Source of the DNA: Fidelibacterota bacterium
GTDB lineage: Bacteria > Fidelibacterota > Marinisomatia > Marinisomatales > JAADGP01
Length of the DNA stretch: 32,855 nucleotides
Direction: 5' to 3'
Assembly: GCA_027021785.1 (NCBI GenBank)
Contig: JALUTR010000258.1
Location: forward strand, 1 to 32,855
In this document: positions 1 to 7,407 of the stretch, piece by piece
How positions within the stretch are numbered: the first letter of the stretch is position 1
Layout of the letters: every line of letters begins with the position of its first letter
The notes under the pieces: model-generated
The model's database searches: none
What the model was told of the DNA's origin: nothing
Seen by the model: only the letters and a program-made list of their open reading frames with translations
Program-made: the position numbers and the translations under genes

Positions 1-1141
1 CGCTCGCCACAGCGATGCCGGCCGGGTAGGACATATCCTTAAAAAGTCCGTTCCCCTGGTTTTGATACAATGAACAATAAGAGTCATCCGAAACAAAAAG
101 GTCTATCAAGCCGTCATCATTATAATCGGCAAAATCCACCGCCATGCTGGTGGTGGCTTCCCCCACCTGATTGAACGCCACTCCCGCCCGTACTCCAAGT
201 TCCCGGAATTGTCGGCCGTCTTCATTGTGATACAAATAGTTTACCATGTGGTCATTCGCCACGTAAATGTCCGGATAGCCGTCACCGTCGTAATCCGCCG
301 CGCTGACCCCCATGGCCCTGCCGGCCGGATTGTAGATGCCCATGCTTATCGTTACGTCCTCGAACGTGCCGTCGCCACGGTTGCGGTATAATACATCCGC
401 TTCCCCGGCATAGGCCAGGGGACCGGGGAAACCATCCGGGGCATAATAGTAGCTATAGTTGGGGTCGAACCGAATGTAATTGCCAACGAAAAGATCCAGT
501 AATCCATCCTGATCATAATCCAGCCACACAACCCCCACACTGCATTCATTCCCTCCCACCCCGGTACGTGCGGTTACATCGGAAAAGGTTCCGTCGCCGT
601 TATTGTGATAAAGGACATTGGGACCGTAATTGCTTACGTAGATGTCCGGGTAACCGTCATTATCATAGTCCCCGACGGCCACACCCATTCCGAATCCTTG
701 ATCACCCACACCGGCTCGATCGGTGACATTCTCGAAAGTGCCATCCCGGCGGTTGCGGTATAGCCGATTTCGGGGCAGCTCGGCTGGTTTTTCCCCGTTG
801 CTTATTCCCTCAATATAAGTCCCGCTGGTCACATAGAGGTCAAGATAACCGTCCTGATCATAGTCCAGGAAAACAGCGCCGCCGCCAACGGATTCCACCA
901 GGTTGCTCAGTTCATCGTCACCGAAGGAATGCAAAAAACGAATCCCGGCCTGGCGGGTTACATCCTGAAAAAAAAGTTTTCCATTGGAAGGAGGCGGGGA
1001 TTGGGTTAGCGATGAGGTTGAATCGGATTGCTTTTTCGGACCGCATTCCAGACAAAATAAACTTAACGCCACAAGGGCTGTGAGACGTACTGTTACCGGA
1101 TAATTTTTCCGCCACGGATAACTACGTACTGAATGAACCAC
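1..1141 (-). CDS. FG-GAP/VCBS repeat lipoprotein (CRTAC1/ASPIC-type), C-terminus beyond window
   Basis: The reading frame stays open to the window edge, giving about 380 residues without the C-terminus. I place the start at a GTG (1141-1139) preceded by a G-rich Shine-Dalgarno-like run; an in-frame TAA lies just upstream. The N-terminus is a lipoprotein signal peptide: a basic stretch, then ALVALSLFCLEC, with the Cys as probable lipidation site, followed by a Ser/Thr-rich linker. Next comes FFQDVTRQAGI, then repeated D-x-D-x-D-G-x-x-D calcium-type FG-GAP blades (DYDQDGYLDLY, DYDNDGYPDIY, DYDGDGYPDIY). This is a secreted beta-propeller; the ligand is unknown. It closely parallels the protein at 3766-5598, sharing a GTYxEGIS motif and the same blade order, so the two are paralogues. 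An ASPIC domain is expected in the missing C-terminus but not seen. It is the last visible gene of the leftward cluster, 153 nt after the asparagine-synthase-like gene. Confidence 0.85.
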   Translation of the reverse strand, partial: MVHSVRSYPWRKNYPVTVRLTALVALSLFCLECGPKKQSDSTSSLTQSPPPSNGKLFFQDVTRQAGIRFLHSFGDDELSNLVESVGGGAVFLDYDQDGYLDLYVTSGTYIEGISNGEKPAELPRNRLYRNRRDGTFENVTDRAGVGDQGFGMGVAVGDYDNDGYPDIYVSNYGPNVLYHNNGDGTFSDVTARTGVGGNECSVGVVWLDYDQDGLLDLFVGNYIRFDPNYSYYYAPDGFPGPLAYAGEADVLYRNRGDGTFEDVTISMGIYNPAGRAMGVSAADYDGDGYPDIYVANDHMVNYLYHNEDGRQFRELGVRAGVAFNQVGEATTSMAVDFADYNDDGLIDLFVSDDSYCSLYQNQGNGLFKDMSYPAGIAVAS

Positions 1142-1294
1142 AAAAATGCCCCCCGTTTAAAAATTATGAAAAACCTTTTATGACTTCAAAATACGCTAAT
1201 CCTTCGATGATAATTACACTGAGTTGTTTTGGATTTTCCGCCGGACGCCGGGATATAACCCACCTGTCAACGATCCGATCGGATACAACCTTAT

Positions 1295-2626
1295 TCATAA
1301 TTCATATAATTCATGAAAGATTCTCCGGTAAATGATAGGTTCTGAGGGAAACAATTTCGCAAACACACCCTCGGTTGCCACGCCGTGCTGAAACCGCCGC
1401 TTGGGAAAAACCGGCATCTCCAGACCGGTAATCGCCTTCACACCGCTTGAAACAATTTTCCCCTTCAACTGATACAACTTCTCATGGTTCCAATCCGTAA
1501 GTTCAATGAACGGTATTGCTTCGGCAACTTCGATTACATTCGGAAGCGTATAGGGACTGAAGCCCTCAAAACCGAACAGGTTTGTCGTAGCGTACGTCCG
1601 GGTGTATCCCCTGCTCAGTCCGCCGGAATAGGTCAGTGAATGCTTGATTGAATCGACACCCCACCCTTCCTGGTAAAGCATCAAATTATTCAGAACACTT
1701 CGCACGGTAAGTTCCGGATTTTCCTCAATGGGATAATCCTTCAGGTTTTCGTCTCCCCCGTCGCCATCGATCAGGTAGCGCCATTCCGGATAACGCTCCC
1801 GTATACCACGGCATAAAGCTAAATTCATGGCCGCGGCCTGAATGTCAAGCGGCTTATAATCCTCGACAACACGAATCGTCTCCCGCCAGTTTATCGCGTC
1901 CTGAGGTACTTCCACCGGTTCCAGGAAGAGCGCGAGACCAAGCTTTTCCAGGAAACGCCGGGCCTGGGCCAAATCTTCGGCGCCATTATCAACAACAAGC
2001 GAAAAGGCCTTAAGTCGCGCCGGATTTTGTCCAAGTCGCAACATTGCGTGATAGGTTAACAAAAATACGGACCCACTATCAATCCCCCCCGAAAAACAAA
2101 CGCCGATCGGCTCTTTGGAATCCCGCGTACGCAGCCACTTAACGATCTCCTGGTACACGGTCCGGATATAGACCTCACCGATATGGTCGATATCCGGTTT
2201 AAGGGTATTCCGATCCGGAGTAAAAAACCTCCGGTGTGTAGGGACCGGGTCCGGACAACCCACAAGTTCTATCTCGGTCACGTAGTGTGCCGGCGCCATC
2301 CGGGTATAGCTGGGATGAAACTGGTCCTGCAACCCCTCGCTTCGCAGGAAATCAAGAATGGAATCAATGCGCTCCGCCGCCACAAGACAGGGACCTTCTT
2401 CACGTTTGGCAATAAAATAACGCAATGGTCTCCCGATCGAGCGGGCCAGTCGCACGGTCTTGCCCTTCACCGCAATTAAGGCAAATTGCCCGTCAATCTT
2501 CCGCACCTTTTCCGTATCGCCGCCGGCCAGCAACTCCCTTGCTTCTTCAACCGACATGTTGTAGATAAGGTTCTTGGAAGCATCTGTTAAATCGACCACG
2601 CGTTGTATGGATTTAGTGTCTTGCAT
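1295..2626 (-). CDS. Asparagine-synthase-like ATP-dependent amide ligase, no N-terminal Cys
   Basis: This 443-residue protein carries the AsnB-type synthetase fold. The pyrophosphate loop SGGIDSG is at residues 179-185. A second loop, DGDGGDEN (about 287-294), corresponds to the SGEGxDE motif of asparagine synthetases, and a KRRFQHG motif lies near 409-415. The first 140 residues resemble the tail of a class II glutamine amidotransferase domain (DGQFALIAVKGK, then GRPLRYF), but the catalytic Cys that normally follows the initiator Met is absent. An in-frame stop shortly upstream rules out a longer N-terminus. It is shorter than classical AsnB (about 550-630 residues). The protein probably adenylates a carboxylate and forms an amide with ammonia or an amine supplied otherwise; substrate unknown. 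Relatives of this fold include lasso-peptide cyclases and beta-lactam synthetase. The gene lies 187 nt downstream of the TPR gene and may belong to the same transcript. Cytoplasmic, as no signal peptide is seen. Confidence 0.85.
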   Translation of the reverse strand: MQDTKSIQRVVDLTDASKNLIYNMSVEEARELLAGGDTEKVRKIDGQFALIAVKGKTVRLARSIGRPLRYFIAKREEGPCLVAAERIDSILDFLRSEGLQDQFHPSYTRMAPAHYVTEIELVGCPDPVPTHRRFFTPDRNTLKPDIDHIGEVYIRTVYQEIVKWLRTRDSKEPIGVCFSGGIDSGSVFLLTYHAMLRLGQNPARLKAFSLVVDNGAEDLAQARRFLEKLGLALFLEPVEVPQDAINWRETIRVVEDYKPLDIQAAAMNLALCRGIRERYPEWRYLIDGDGGDENLKDYPIEENPELTVRSVLNNLMLYQEGWGVDSIKHSLTYSGGLSRGYTRTYATTNLFGFEGFSPYTLPNVIEVAEAIPFIELTDWNHEKLYQLKGKIVSSGVKAITGLEMPVFPKRRFQHGVATEGVFAKLFPSEPIIYRRIFHELYEL

Positions 2627-2813
2627 AACGTTATTTCCGCGTTTTACAATTGGTAATGTTAGTTATGATTGAATTGTTTACCAAGAAAATATCGGTGCCC
2701 CGTGATTCCCTTTTTATTAAGCCCTGTTCCTGTTCATTTTATAAAATTTCGGCGTCAATCAGGGGTCTCACACACTACGTATATTATTGATATTACTACC
2801 GATAACATTCCAA

Positions 2814-3692
2814 CTATGGTTTAATCCGGTCTCTGATTTGCGTGAGGAAGGCGTCCAGTTTTCGATACCGATTCTCCATTTGCCTGGAAAAATTGCCCCC
2901 ATCTGATAGTGATAAATCTCTGATGAAAACATCAAAAAGGGTCTGGTGTTTTGAAGATTCCGGTAAAACAAACGAACGTCCCCCCTTCGTATCTCCTTCA
3001 CCCAGTACACCTCGTTTAGGCTGTTCCGGGCGCGCATACTTTACGGCGTCCTTATACGCAATTAATGCCCTTTGCGGGTTCCCTTCTTTCCAGGCGATAT
3101 AACCCTTTAAAAAGTGCGCCTCCACGCTTTTGTAATTGGACCCGATTACCGCATCAAAATAGCGTTTACTTTCGGACAGGTTACCGCGAATCAGGGCCAC
3201 ATATCCCAATCGAAGTGTCGGGCTGGTTTCTTCCTTGTTGATCTCGAGCGCGCGCCGATATTCGGCTTCGGCGGCATCGACGTTAAAATATTGTTCATCC
3301 TCGAACGAGAGGTAGAGATCACCCAACTGGAAATGGGCACGGGCGCTGTAGGGATTGATTCGAAGCAAACGCCGCCAGGCCTTTTCCGCGCCTTCATGCT
3401 CACCCAACTCCAAATAAACATTACCCAGATAGTATAAAGCGTCCTCATGTTTTCCATTGTATTCCAGCGCCTTGCGATAGGCCACGGCCGCTTCTTCCAT
3501 TTTTCCGGATAGTCGATCCTGTGTCGCCTGACGGTAAAATCGCCAGAATTGCCGAATCTTCTCTTTCTCAGGAATTGTCTTTTCGCTGACACCGATTTCA
3601 GGATTTGACCGGGAAGAAGGGCTTTTCAAAAGTGTGATTCCGGCAAAAAGGAAAATAAGGACCACCAATGATATAATGAGCGTTCGTTTCAT
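2814..3692 (-). CDS. Membrane-anchored TPR-repeat protein
   Basis: This is a 292-residue protein. Residues 4-24 form one hydrophobic segment (ISLVVLIFLFAGITLL) after a basic MKR start, so it is a signal anchor or uncleaved signal peptide with the rest in the periplasm. Several tetratricopeptide repeats follow between about 50 and 220. Typical TPR spacing is visible in AAVAYRKALEYNGKHEDALY, the segment with GNVYLELGEHEGAEKAWRRL, and AEYRRALEINKEETSPTLRL. The last 70 residues are charged and not recognised. TPRs are protein-docking modules, so the likely role is scaffolding in a periplasmic complex, perhaps with the adjacent propellers. A TPR block is also fused directly to an ASPIC propeller in the protein at 20794-24375, which supports a functional TPR-propeller link. 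The start has only a weak Shine-Dalgarno. The gene follows the upstream propeller gene after 73 nt. Confidence 0.85.
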   Translation of the reverse strand: MKRTLIISLVVLIFLFAGITLLKSPSSRSNPEIGVSEKTIPEKEKIRQFWRFYRQATQDRLSGKMEEAAVAYRKALEYNGKHEDALYYLGNVYLELGEHEGAEKAWRRLLRINPYSARAHFQLGDLYLSFEDEQYFNVDAAEAEYRRALEINKEETSPTLRLGYVALIRGNLSESKRYFDAVIGSNYKSVEAHFLKGYIAWKEGNPQRALIAYKDAVKYARPEQPKRGVLGEGDTKGGRSFVLPESSKHQTLFDVFIRDLSLSDGGNFSRQMENRYRKLDAFLTQIRDRIKP

Positions 3693-3765
3693 GCCACAGG
3701 TGTTTCGAGCATTCCCGGGAAATCAACCTGATTCCGACGCCCTTTTGTTACCGTCGTGACCATCA

Positions 3766-5598
3766 TCATGGATTTCCGGGCATTACTGAAATGCCTTTCC
3801 CTTCTATTATTGTCAAATAACGGTCAACGGCAAGATTGTGATAGACTTCCGTATGGTTATCCGCCCAACGGATTTCCAATCGATCCACTTGCTTATGTTT
3901 CCCAAGTCCGAAATGCATGCGCGGGTCATTGGAGGAAAGATAGCTGGTGGCATATTGATTAATTGCTACCTGCCTGTCTGTTCCCGTTTCAATGGTCACT
4001 TTGGCTCCCAGCGCGGTTGCGGGTCCATGTTCACCAATCAGGGTTAATCCCAACCAGTGATTCCGATTTCCGCCATCGTTGCGGAGCAGCGTTGCCGTGG
4101 CTTGCAGATCCACATGAGACACGATTATATCCAGGTCTCCATCGTTGTCAAAGTCCCACACGGCGGCTCCCCGCCCGGAACGTTTCTGTCGGAAATAGGC
4201 GCCCAATTCCGGTCCCACATTTCGGAAACGTCCCTGACCATCATTTGCCGCCAACAAAGGGTATTGCTCGATCAGTACTTCCGCCGCTCCATTAGCTGAG
4301 AAAATATCCAGGTCCCCATCATTGTCAAAATCGAAAAGAGCCGCCGCCCAGGCTCCCTTCCCCTCGAATAAACCGGACATACCGCTGCGTTCGGTAATAT
4401 CCTCGAATACACCCGATCCGAGATTACGGTAGAGGGACCCATGGCGCAGGTCGGTTACCAACAAATCGATTAAACCGTCCCCGTCCACATCGCCAATCGA
4501 ACCGTGCATGGAACCGGTCGGCACCCCCTGGTCGTTAACGGCCACGCCACTCATCTGCGCTACTTCCCGAAAACGGCCGTTACCTTCATTGCGAAATAAA
4601 AAATTCATTTGGTGATCATTCCCCTGGAAAAGATCCAGGTCTCCGTCATCATCGTAATCAAAAACGGTCAATCCCATGCATTTGGATTCGGGGTAATACA
4701 GTCCCACTTCCCTTGTTACGTCGGTAAACCTCCCGTCTTTTTCCTGCCGGTAAAGCAAAGAAGCCTGACCGTGGTACTCCGCGGGGTGCGGCATCATATC
4801 CGGCATGGTTGGCGAAACATAAGCGGGGTCAAACGCCAGGAAGTTGCCTACCATCATATCCAGGGCTCCATCACGATTGTAATCCCAGAAGGCCACGCCG
4901 ACACTCCATTTGGTAAACCCATTCAGCGAGTCCGGTCCCCGCAATCCCAATGAATCGGTTATATCCGTGAACGTGCCGTCGTTATTGTTCCGGTAGAATA
5001 CATTCGGGCCGTAGTTCAGCAGATAGATATCCACATCCCCGTCATTATCGTAATCCACCACACCGGCCGCCATACTCCAGTGACGGTCGCCGACACCGGC
5101 TTTCCCGGTAACATCCGTAAACGTGCCGTCGCCGTTATTCCGGTAAAGACGATTCGGCGTATCCATGAATACCCGGCCCTCAGGATCGCTGATACCCTCG
5201 AGGTACGTCCCGTTCAGCAGATATAAATCCAAATCCCCATCACCATCATAGTCGAAAACCGACACGCCGGAGCCGCTGCTTTCCAGGATATTTTCATACG
5301 TATAATCACCAAACGTATACCGAAAATCGATCCCCGCTTCCCCGGTTATATCCGTAAATACAACGTCCGGTGATTGCGCCCACAGGGTGCCGGGAACAAT
5401 GACAAAAACATATCCCGGGAATACCATCGTGACTATATATAATAAGGTGCCAATACATTTCCGCAGTTTCCATGACAGACAGGATGTATTATTACAAATA
5501 TCAACCAGAAGGGGGGTGCGTTTGCCGACGGGGATCGAACCCGGCTTTCCGGCAGAGGTAAATCGATCTTTTATTGCCGTAATTACGTTCGATCTCAC
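3766..5598 (-). CDS. Secreted FG-GAP propeller protein with C-terminal ASPIC/UnbV domain
   Basis: The 610-residue product starts at a GTG (5598-5596) that overlaps the stop of the upstream gene as GTGA, so translation is coupled; a GGAGAA Shine-Dalgarno lies about 12 nt ahead. The first 45 residues form an unusual polar extension. A hydrophobic signal segment follows and ends ...GTLWAQ before SPDVVFTDITGEAGI, with probable cleavage near residue 75. FG-GAP/VCBS blades with D-x-D-x-D-G-x-x-D loops run from about 95 to 500 (DYDGDGDLDLY, DYDNDGDVDIY, DFDNDGDLDIF). The C-terminal ASPIC/UnbV domain (about 510-605) begins HWLGLTLIGEHG and contains GAKVTIETG, the diagnostic HFGLGKHKQVDRLEIRW, and the end of the domain. 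Family members are extracellular and probably bind calcium; no enzymatic activity is established. Paralogous to the partial gene at 1-1141. The initiation site could also be further in, nearer the signal segment. Confidence 0.9.
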   Translation of the reverse strand: MRSNVITAIKDRFTSAGKPGSIPVGKRTPLLVDICNNTSCLSWKLRKCIGTLLYIVTMVFPGYVFVIVPGTLWAQSPDVVFTDITGEAGIDFRYTFGDYTYENILESSGSGVSVFDYDGDGDLDLYLLNGTYLEGISDPEGRVFMDTPNRLYRNNGDGTFTDVTGKAGVGDRHWSMAAGVVDYDNDGDVDIYLLNYGPNVFYRNNNDGTFTDITDSLGLRGPDSLNGFTKWSVGVAFWDYNRDGALDMMVGNFLAFDPAYVSPTMPDMMPHPAEYHGQASLLYRQEKDGRFTDVTREVGLYYPESKCMGLTVFDYDDDGDLDLFQGNDHQMNFLFRNEGNGRFREVAQMSGVAVNDQGVPTGSMHGSIGDVDGDGLIDLLVTDLRHGSLYRNLGSGVFEDITERSGMSGLFEGKGAWAAALFDFDNDGDLDIFSANGAAEVLIEQYPLLAANDGQGRFRNVGPELGAYFRQKRSGRGAAVWDFDNDGDLDIIVSHVDLQATATLLRNDGGNRNHWLGLTLIGEHGPATALGAKVTIETGTDRQVAINQYATSYLSSNDPRMHFGLGKHKQVDRLEIRWADNHTEVYHNLAVDRYLTIIEGKGISVMPGNP

Positions 5599-7400
5599 CG
5601 GACACGTTCTCCTTCCTTAATATGTATTGTTTGATTCGCCGGTATATTCAGTAAAACCTGTCGCGTCCCGCCGGGCCAAAGAATCTCAAGGGTATCCGCC
5701 TGTGAGTAATCCCCCAGGCCAAAATGTTCAATCAGACTATTTTGCGACAAATACGATCCCTGTGCCCCAACCTGGCGTAATTGCACACTGTTTCCGGCAA
5801 CCAAACGCAATTTGGCTCCGATAGCCTGCCGGTTGCTCCGTACTCCTTTCAGATCCACCGCCAACCACTGTTTCCGGTTCCCCCCGTCATTTCTTAAGAG
5901 GATTCCCGGACCGTCATTATTGACGATAAAGACATCCACATCACCATCGTTATCGTAATCGCCGAAAGCGGCGCCCCGACCCACATATTCGGTTTTGAAG
6001 AATTCACCACTAACGGCTGAAACATCATAGAATCCGTCTTCCGCTCCACGATTCCAGAAAAGCTGATCCATCATGGGAATCAAAAGCCACGGTTTCTGCT
6101 TTTGCTGAAAGGTGCTTCCGTTCACGACGAACAGATCCGGGCGACCGTCATTGTCATAGTCAAAAAAGGAAGTACCCCACCCGATATAGTCGAGCGCGAT
6201 TTGACCCAACCCGTACCGGTCCGCCTGGTCCATAAACTTCATTGCCGGGGAGGCGGTTTGCAATGAAGCAAGCTGGACCAATAGATTATTGTAAAGCGCA
6301 TTTTCCTGCGCGATCCAGTGGGTAATAAACATATCCATATCCGCATCTCCGTCCCAATCCCCTACCGCTATTCCCATGGCCCCGCGGTAATCGGCGACAA
6401 AAGCCGCGTGACTTATTTCCGTGAATGTTTCGTTACCCGAATTTTTGAACAACACGTTATCGGAGACATCGTTCGCGACATACAGATCCGGCCACCCGTC
6501 TTCATCGAAATCACACCAGACGGACGAGAGACTTCGACCATTGATATCTTCGACCCCCGCCTTTTCGGCAATCTCGGTGAATGTTCCGTCGCCGTTGTTT
6601 CGGTACAGCAAATTGCGTTCCGGTTTAAAAGCGGAGGGATTGATACTGGCCGGGACTTCGGCGTCGTACTGCAGAGTAGATTTCCGGGTCCCGGGACGCG
6701 AATATTGTACATAACCACATACATAGAGGTCGAGCAAACCATCGCGGTTGAAATCACCCCAGGAAGCCCCGGTCCAGAAACCCCGGCGCCCACCTAATCC
6801 TGCTTCCCGGGTCCGGTCGGTGAATGTTCCGTCGCCATTATTGATGTAAAACACGTTTTCCCCATAGCGCGTTACAAAAAGATCCAGCCAACCGTCGTTG
6901 TTATAGTCCCCCCAAGCCGGGGCCATCGCCCAGCCGCGAACATCAACTCCGGCCTTGTTGCTTACCTCCTCGAAAGTACCGTCACCGTTATTATGATAAA
7001 GGACGCTGTGTGCCGGGGACTTGTTTATTTCTTCATCGGAGAGAGACAGGGGTCCCGCCTCATTGGCGATGAAAAGATCCAACCAGCCATCGTTATCGTA
7101 ATCCCCCCAGGCGGCGCCGGAACCCATGTCTTCCGGAAGCTGTGACGACCGTCGGCCGGAAAAATGCCGAAAGGAAATCCCCGCTTCCCGGGTAACATCC
7201 GAAAAAATGATCCGCGGATAGTTGTCCGGAATCGAGCGCGTTAATCCGGCTGTCAATCCTTCGATTTTTTCACCGGGTTGATAAGGTGGATCCGGCCTGG
7301 AGATGAACCAGATGACGGAGGAAACCGCGACAATGAAAGCGACAATACCAACCGTTGTCGTTACGATACGGCGTTTCCGCTGGGAAAGTTTTACCGACAT
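5595..7400 (-). CDS. Membrane-anchored FG-GAP propeller protein with ASPIC/UnbV domain
   Basis: This 601-residue protein has a basic N-terminus (KLSQRKRR) followed by one transmembrane segment at about 13-33 (TTVGIVAFIVAVSSVIWFI). That gives an inner-membrane anchor with a periplasmic body, in contrast to the neighbouring secreted and lipidated paralogues. FG-GAP blades run from about 65 to 480; each has WGDYNNDGWLDLF-type calcium loops followed by LYxNNGDGTF. The ASPIC domain (about 490-595) contains QWLAVDLKGVRSN, GAKLRLVAG, and HFGLGDYSQADTLEILWPGG. The ATG start (7400-7398) has GAGGAC just ahead, 7 nt after the stop of the cytochrome gene, and the gene ends in a 4-nt overlap with the next propeller. 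This spacing puts the cytochrome and two propellers in one operon. An anchor facing the same compartment as the cytochrome hemes suggests they act together, though that is inference from gene order only. Confidence 0.9.
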   Translation of the reverse strand: MSVKLSQRKRRIVTTTVGIVAFIVAVSSVIWFISRPDPPYQPGEKIEGLTAGLTRSIPDNYPRIIFSDVTREAGISFRHFSGRRSSQLPEDMGSGAAWGDYDNDGWLDLFIANEAGPLSLSDEEINKSPAHSVLYHNNGDGTFEEVSNKAGVDVRGWAMAPAWGDYNNDGWLDLFVTRYGENVFYINNGDGTFTDRTREAGLGGRRGFWTGASWGDFNRDGLLDLYVCGYVQYSRPGTRKSTLQYDAEVPASINPSAFKPERNLLYRNNGDGTFTEIAEKAGVEDINGRSLSSVWCDFDEDGWPDLYVANDVSDNVLFKNSGNETFTEISHAAFVADYRGAMGIAVGDWDGDADMDMFITHWIAQENALYNNLLVQLASLQTASPAMKFMDQADRYGLGQIALDYIGWGTSFFDYDNDGRPDLFVVNGSTFQQKQKPWLLIPMMDQLFWNRGAEDGFYDVSAVSGEFFKTEYVGRGAAFGDYDNDGDVDVFIVNNDGPGILLRNDGGNRKQWLAVDLKGVRSNRQAIGAKLRLVAGNSVQLRQVGAQGSYLSQNSLIEHFGLGDYSQADTLEILWPGGTRQVLLNIPANQTIHIKEGERVR

Positions 7401-7407
7401 GTCCTCA

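Noticed and set aside
2627-2813. A lasso or other modified-peptide precursor between the TPR and AsnB-like genes
   Set aside because: The minus strand of this gap holds only frames of 6-16 codons without leader-core features, so no precursor can be supported.
3766-7400. ASPIC/UnbV domains as a sign of an enediyne biosynthetic cluster
   Set aside because: The domain is named partly from such clusters, but no polyketide synthase or other warhead gene is present; ASPIC domains are widespread in secreted propellers.
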